64,000 bases of DNA, taken from the NCBI GenBank assembly GCA_017893485.1, contig CM030366.1:184743947-184807946 (forward strand), read 5' to 3'. The notes beneath the pieces are model-generated. The model saw only the letters and a list, made by a program, of their open reading frames with translations. It ran no database searches and was not told the DNA's origin. Source of the DNA: Hemerocallis citrina (Eukaryota > Streptophyta > Magnoliopsida > Asparagales > Asphodelaceae). Below are positions 59,227 through 64,000 of the stretch, piece by piece (position 1 is the first letter of the stretch; each line of letters opens with the position of its first letter). Position numbers and translations under genes: made by a program.

Positions 59227-59968
59227 ATGGGAGGAGGGTCAAATACACCCCGAAAAACCTTCATCCTCGAGGCGAATGCTGTCCAAAACAACCCCTCGTC
59301 CAAGCCGCAACCGGGGCCGGTCACCTTCTCAGGAGAAGACCTCGGAGGCGTTCACCTACCCCACTGCGATGCCCTCATCATCAGCCTCCACATGGCTAAC
59401 TGTGAGGTTCGCCGAATCCTCGCTGACAACGGTAGCTCAGTTAATATTCTCTTCCTCAAGACCTTCGAGAGCCTCAAGATTACCCGGTGGAAATCTCAAG
59501 CCCGCCGGACACACGTTACATGGATTCTCCGGCGCCCCTGTCATAACAGAAGGGATCGTTACCCTCGACGTCACCGCAGGATCGGCTCCTATCAAAAGGA
59601 CTGAATCCATGGATTTCATGATTATCAACGTCAGGGCGGCTTACAATGCCATTCTCGGCCGATCCGGACAGAACTCCCTCCAAGCGGTACCTTCAACTTA
59701 CCATCTAAGACTCAAATTTCCCACCCCCCAAGGGGTCGGCATTGTCCGAGGAAACAACGAAGTAGCGCGGCCATGCTATATAACCACCGTCGGAGGGGGT
59801 GCATCCCCTCTCCACGCCGCTGAACTCGAGCCCAACAGGGAAGGCCTGTACCGTGTAGTCGAGGCTGTACGACCTGGCACGTACCGACTGGCGGATATAG
59901 ACGGCCGGCTCATCAGCCATCCCTGGAACGCCGAGCATCTAATGAAGTTCCGGGAGGAGCGAACCTAG
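59227..59968 (+). pseudogene. element D protease fused to the integrase C-terminus
   Basis: Protease ([16 protein letters not shown] near 59410; [10 protein letters not shown] near 59640) is split by a one-base shift near 59490. After ASPLHAAELEPNREG the frame jumps directly to YRVVEAVRPGTYRLADIDGR and the integrase tail, ending at 59968. RT, RNase H and the integrase core are missing, yet the frame stays open across the junction at about 59840. Confidence 0.82.
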
Positions 59969-60365
59969 GTTCTAACTTGGCTAGTGAGTATAAAACCCTG
60001 TTGTAAACTTTCATGTGTAAAGGGCGGCTTCGACGACCGTCCCTATCTAGTATGAGAGAAATCTCTTTTGTGTCAAACTTCAAATGACTCGGCAGATCGG
60101 CATCCGAGTCCTCACTCCGGCATCATTCCCAGCGTCTCGGTAGGCCCAATCCGGGTTCGGACCAGGGGCTCTTACTAAGGCCCCACGTTGATCCCTCGCG
60201 GATCGACGGAGCCGAACCACACCACCGACGTCATTCACCGCACTCCTTAACAGAGCAAAGGAGGAAAAGAATTCTTTATTCATACTCCTTTATTTGGTTA
60301 GAAAAAACGAACAAAGACCATTACCGGACCACTCCACTCATCTCAAACGGAAGAAAGCTGCCATC

Positions 60366-63263
60366 TTAGGGCTCCTCGAGTCCAACAAAGGGCGCGACCA
60401 CTCCGACCGAATGGCTAGGAGCCTTCTCCTCATCATGGCGTTCCCTGGGCTCAGCCACGGTCGACACACCAGCCACAGAGCTCTGGGCATCCACTGGTCG
60501 CAGGCGCTCCAGCAGGAGCAGCGCAGAAGGAACCCCCTCCGCTCGCCGATCCACGGAGGAAGATGACGAGACGCCCAACATCGTCTTGTAGCGGTGTATC
60601 TCCATCTCCTTCTCCACTATGACATCTCGAAGTAGCCTTTCGGAAGGGGGCCTCTGTACCGAGGCGTTCGACGTGGTATGTCCTAGCCCGACACCTCCGA
60701 GATCCACCATCGCCCTCCTCAGCCGGCTCGCCTCCTCACTTAAGGCCTCAGACTTATTCCGATAATAGTTAAAGGCCGCATCAGTGTCGCGAGTCCCCTT
60801 TCGATAGCGAACCAACGTGGCCTCCAGGGCCACAACTTTGCTCCGGAGCCACGCCACGTCGGAGTGATGGGGGTCCACTTCGGGAAGAGGAGCCGCGACC
60901 TACAAGAAAACCAGCCAACTCAAAACGCATAAGCAAGGAGGACTGGAAACATCCGGAGTCAGAACACTTGGCCGGTCAAAAAATCCATTTTTTATAAATC
61001 GAGTCGCTTCTTACAAAAAATGCGGTGGCCAGTCCGCGGGAGGCAAATACAATCAAAGGAAGGAAATAGAAAAACAAAAAATTATACAACGTGTTTTCCC
61101 ACCTCAGCATCAGCAGGCGGGTCCACGAGGGGGTCGACGGGCGGATCGGGAGCAGGCCCTTCTTCGCCAGGGGTCTTCGGTGTCCCCTCGACCTCCATGT
61201 CATACTCGAAATTGGACAGATCAAGGGTCGGGTAGAAGTGCCTCACGTGGCTGATTGCCTTCGCATAACACTCATCTTGAGCATTGATCACCAGGAGCTG
61301 ACTCGTCTCTGTCAGCTCTTTCCGCTCCTTAGCAAACTCCTTCTCCTGAGCCGCCATCTTCTCCGCCCATTCCCCCTTCTCCTTGTCAAAGGCCGTCTTC
61401 ATCTCTTGCTCCCTCTTCTGAGAGCCTTCAAGCTCTGTCTTCATCTCTTTCGTCTCCTGCTCGGCCTTGTCCGCCCGGTCGCGCTCCCGCTTCAAAGCGG
61501 CCTCGTAAAGGCCCCTCACGTGGGCCCCCTGCACGGTCGCCTGTAGTCACCGAACATAACTGAGGGAACCTCCTTTACAAAGTAATCACGGGACAAAAGA
61601 GGATGACAGACTTACCAGCACATTGGCCTCTGCGAGGCGAGTATACGCCTCATCCAGGGTCTCGGTCTTCATCTCCGAACGATCCCGGGGGGTCGCCAAC
61701 TTACTCGCCACCTCGACAGCTTGCCGCCCTCGGGTCAAGCAGTCTCCCTCACGGATCGACCAACTCGGCACCCACGGTCGCCGAAGCCCCTCCTCTATCT
61801 CCAGATCCGCCAGAGGGACCTTCCCCTTATCAAGATCGGTGGCCTTGCCCTGGTCCGGACCACTCTGAACCACCGCATCCTTGACCGTCTCCGAACGAGT
61901 CCTTTTGGCCCGCGGCTGAACAGGGGCCTCGGAAACCCCCGGGGACGACCCCCTCGTCTTCATCTTCTTCCTGGCCTCCTCCTTCTTCATTTCGAGCCTT
62001 TTCGCCTTGATCGACTCAGGATCCATACCTGCAAAAAGATCCAGTAAGGACAATGAGCACAGAGGAACAACGAAGACAAAAAGAAAGAAACAACTACATA
62101 CGTAGATCGGCCGGGCTCAGTCCGGCATTCACCAAGTGGCCCTCGGTCACCTTCGCCCAGTCGATGCTATATGACAAACGGAGGCGCTCAACAAACCCCC
62201 GCTCCTCGGCGGTCAGGTCCCTCGGCTTCGGCGTTTTATAGCTCGGCTTAGAGTGGTTCCACCGAGTGGGGATGTCCCAAGATTCCTCACTCCGAATCAC
62301 CAGATACTTCTTCTTCCACTCCTTGATGGAGTCCGGATGACCGTGGACAACTTTCCCATTGCCCCGGGGCAAAATGTAGTAGATACCCTCAGCCGACGAG
62401 CCGATCATCATCATCGCTCGGAAGACATTCAGCCGTAGAGGTACCCTCTGCTCCTCGCACAGCAACACGAAGCAGACTATCTGCTTCCAAGAATTGGGTC
62501 CGTACTGCATCGGCGCCAAGGTCGCCCAATTCAACACCTCACGGACGAAAGGGTGAACAGGCAGCCTCAGACCGGAGATAAAGGCATCCACGGGGAAGAC
62601 GCAATACCGATCCGGCAGAGGGTCGGTCGGTCGAAGAGTGGAGCTCGGCAACATGAGCTCATAGCTGGACCCTATATGGTATGCCAACCGCAAAGCCTCC
62701 AAATTACCTGCCTCCAGAATGGTCGAAAGTGCGTCCATTATCACCCTCTTCCGGCTCGGCGACGACGGTTGGACCCCACACGCCTCCTTGTCAGAAAGAT
62801 CGTCGGGGTACCAACGGAATGGCTTAGGCTGTACAGATGACCCTGTCCTCAAGTTAACAGGCGCCTGACTCGAGCCCCCTATCCTCGACCCCTTCTTCTT
62901 TGAAGCCCTCTTTTTCTTCTTGGTCCGTTCCGGGGAGGGGGTAGATAATCGCCCCAGACCTGTCGGCATGGAGCTCGAACCCACGCCCTGACCTCCTACC
63001 TGGGCCCCTTCGACTCCCCCCTCCTCTCCAGAAACCAGCCCTAGAATCTGAACTTCAGCGGAACTACCGTTCCCCTTCTCAGAATCACTACTCTCCACAA
63101 CAAAAAACCTTCGAGACCGCAGCGGCTTCACATCATTCACTGGCTGATCGTCGCCTACAGACCCCCCCTCGAGATCAGACTCCTCCCACGAAGTCGGTCT
63201 GGAGGCAGGTTTTGCGTTCCCCCCAGACGTCGACGCCGACGAGCCAGACTGAGCCCTATCCAT
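60366..63263 (-). CDS. antisense gene of element D (Transposase_28-like plus coiled coil), 4 exons, intact
   Basis: Proposed exons are 62102-63263, 61616-62028, 61103-61540 and 60366-60899, with GT-AG introns of 73, 75 and 203 bp in phases 1, 0, 0. They encode 848 residues with no stop. Exon 1 has a Ser/Glu-rich leader, basic KKKKRASKKKGSR, then the domain shared with B and C (LPVHPFVREVLNWATLAPMQ, SIKEWKKKYLVIRSEESWDI). Exon 2 is basic with a possible nuclear signal (KTRGSSPGVSEAPVQPRAKR). Exons 3 and 4 are coiled coil (KEMKTELEGSQKREQEMKTA; VAWLRSKVVALEATLVRYRK). The ATG at 63263 has a TATA box about 143 bp upstream. This copy stayed open although D lost its polymerase. Function unknown. 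Confidence 0.75.
61022..61037. promoter_or_regulatory. conserved 16-bp box in antisense intron 3, element D
   Basis: Same 16 bases although the surrounding intron sequence of D differs from B and C. Confidence 0.6.
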
Positions 63264-63404
63264 CTGTGCCTAAACTAAAACAAACTTACCAACAAACCGG
63301 GGGTCGCTTCGGAAGAACGAGCCCGGTACAGCGAACGGTAGGGACGAAGACTGAGGTATTGGGAGATTTTTTAGAAAAAGAAAGAGGCGAATAAGAAGGG
63401 AACA

Positions 63405-63411
63405 TTTATAG
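63405..63411 (-). promoter_or_regulatory. TATA box of the antisense gene, element D
   Basis: Minus-strand CCTCTATAAATGTTCCC, about 143 bp upstream of the ATG at 63263. Confidence 0.6.
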
Positions 63412-63615
63412 AGGGGAGAAACGACTCCTCGATTTCTGCAAACACTGTTCACCGATTGACGTGTAGCGGGTGCCTGGAAAACCACGCCACGTCCTCGAAA
63501 CGTGGGCCGCTGACGTCATCCAGTGCCAGGCTGGCAACCAGACACAGGGGTCGGGCCGGATAAAGTACTCGGCGGAAAAATTTTCTCTTTAAAAAGATTT
63601 AAGGCTACAGGGCTC

Positions 63616-63851
63616 GGTCGGCTCCCCTCTCACCTGCGAACAACTTGGGGCTTACAGCCTCGGCAGCCGAAAACCCCAAATCGTTCCCGGGTGGCAGGAA
63701 AGCCACCACCGCCTGCGCCCTGGGTTCCAGAGATCGGTCGGCTCCTCTCTCACCCTCGAACAACTCGGGGCTTAAGGCCTCGTCGGCCAAAACCCCGAAT
63801 TGTTCGCGGGTGGGAGGAAAGCCACCATCACCTAGAACCCTAACAAAAAGA
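63616..63851. repeat. two ~120-bp tandem repeats in element D
   Basis: Copies at 63616-63735 and 63736-63851 share CGGTCGGCTCC, CGAACAACTCGGGGCTTA and GGAAAGCCACCA. Open frames across them on both strands are not taken as genes. Confidence 0.75.
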
Positions 63852-64000
63852 AGATCGACCCGCATATCCGATGCTCTTCACCCCCAGATCCAGGACACGG
63901 TGGATACCCCTCCCGTCCTGATCTTTCCCGGGCCAGACAACCGTATAGGGGTCGTCTGACCCGAAAAAGGATCCGGACAGCAGAGTCGCCACCGATTCGA

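Larger units (their letters stand above)
56777..64000 (+). mobile_element. Ty3/gypsy Tat-type element D, non-autonomous, 3' end outside window
   Basis: It inserted into the repeats of C after CCGAC (56772-56776, candidate target duplication). It has a 792-bp 5' LTR, primer site, gag-protease, an internal deletion removing RT, both RNase H domains and most of integrase, and an antisense gene. It is a different subfamily from B and C. Confidence 0.87.

Overview
This is plant nuclear DNA: a single host gene with very long introns, surrounded and filled by nested transposable elements. Its lineages (Ty3/gypsy Tat-type with two RNase H domains, Ty3/gypsy Tekay/Del chromovirus, Ty1/copia, L1-type LINE, TRIM, MITEs) and GT-AG introns point to a flowering plant. 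The host protein resembles eudicot GEN1. The species cannot be named from the sequence.

Left third (1-19.4 kb): a minus-strand gene for the Holliday-junction resolvase GEN1 (flap endonuclease GEN-like 1). Seven exons with matching splice phases can be placed from 19362 down to 642, and the 3' end lies left of the window. The coding part seen is only 1602 bp, spread over 18.7 kb. Intron 6 holds a MULE-like element. Intron 5 holds a ~0.96 kb inverted repeat and a complete but coding-deficient Tat-type LTR element (A, 4711-11694) that carries two younger MITEs. Intron 3 holds two hairpin MITEs and a TRIM. Intron 2 holds a non-autonomous LTR element (16223-18831) whose long ORF is built from pieces of unrelated host genes (PEX7-like, PPR-like and ubiquitin-E1-like).

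Middle (19.5-44.3 kb): a TIR-type element with a nested LINE 3' end and a cluster of small palindromes. Next comes the 5' half of a Tekay-type chromovirus (3.1 kb LTR, gag, protease, RT, RNase H, first part of integrase). At about 30187 it is joined in frame to the 3' half of a Tat-type element (B), which supplies RT end, dual RNase H, integrase, tandem repeats, an antisense gene and a 3' LTR. After this come a truncated copia 5' end, a 1.4 kb LTR, and a decayed copia element on the minus strand.

Right third (44.3-64 kb): Tat-type element C (5' LTR, gag-pro-pol with scattered stops, repeats, antisense gene). It is interrupted at 56777 by a third Tat-type element, D (5' LTR, gag-pro, large in-frame deletion of RT-RNase H-integrase, antisense gene). 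D runs out of the window.

The most interesting signal is the antisense gene shared by B, C and D. Each copy can be read as four exons with identical intron phases (1, 0, 0), has its own TATA box upstream of the ATG, and encodes a protein with a Transposase_28-like N-terminal region and a long coiled-coil C-terminal half. It is uninterrupted in D although D has lost its polymerase genes. Its third intron carries a 16-bp box identical in all three elements.
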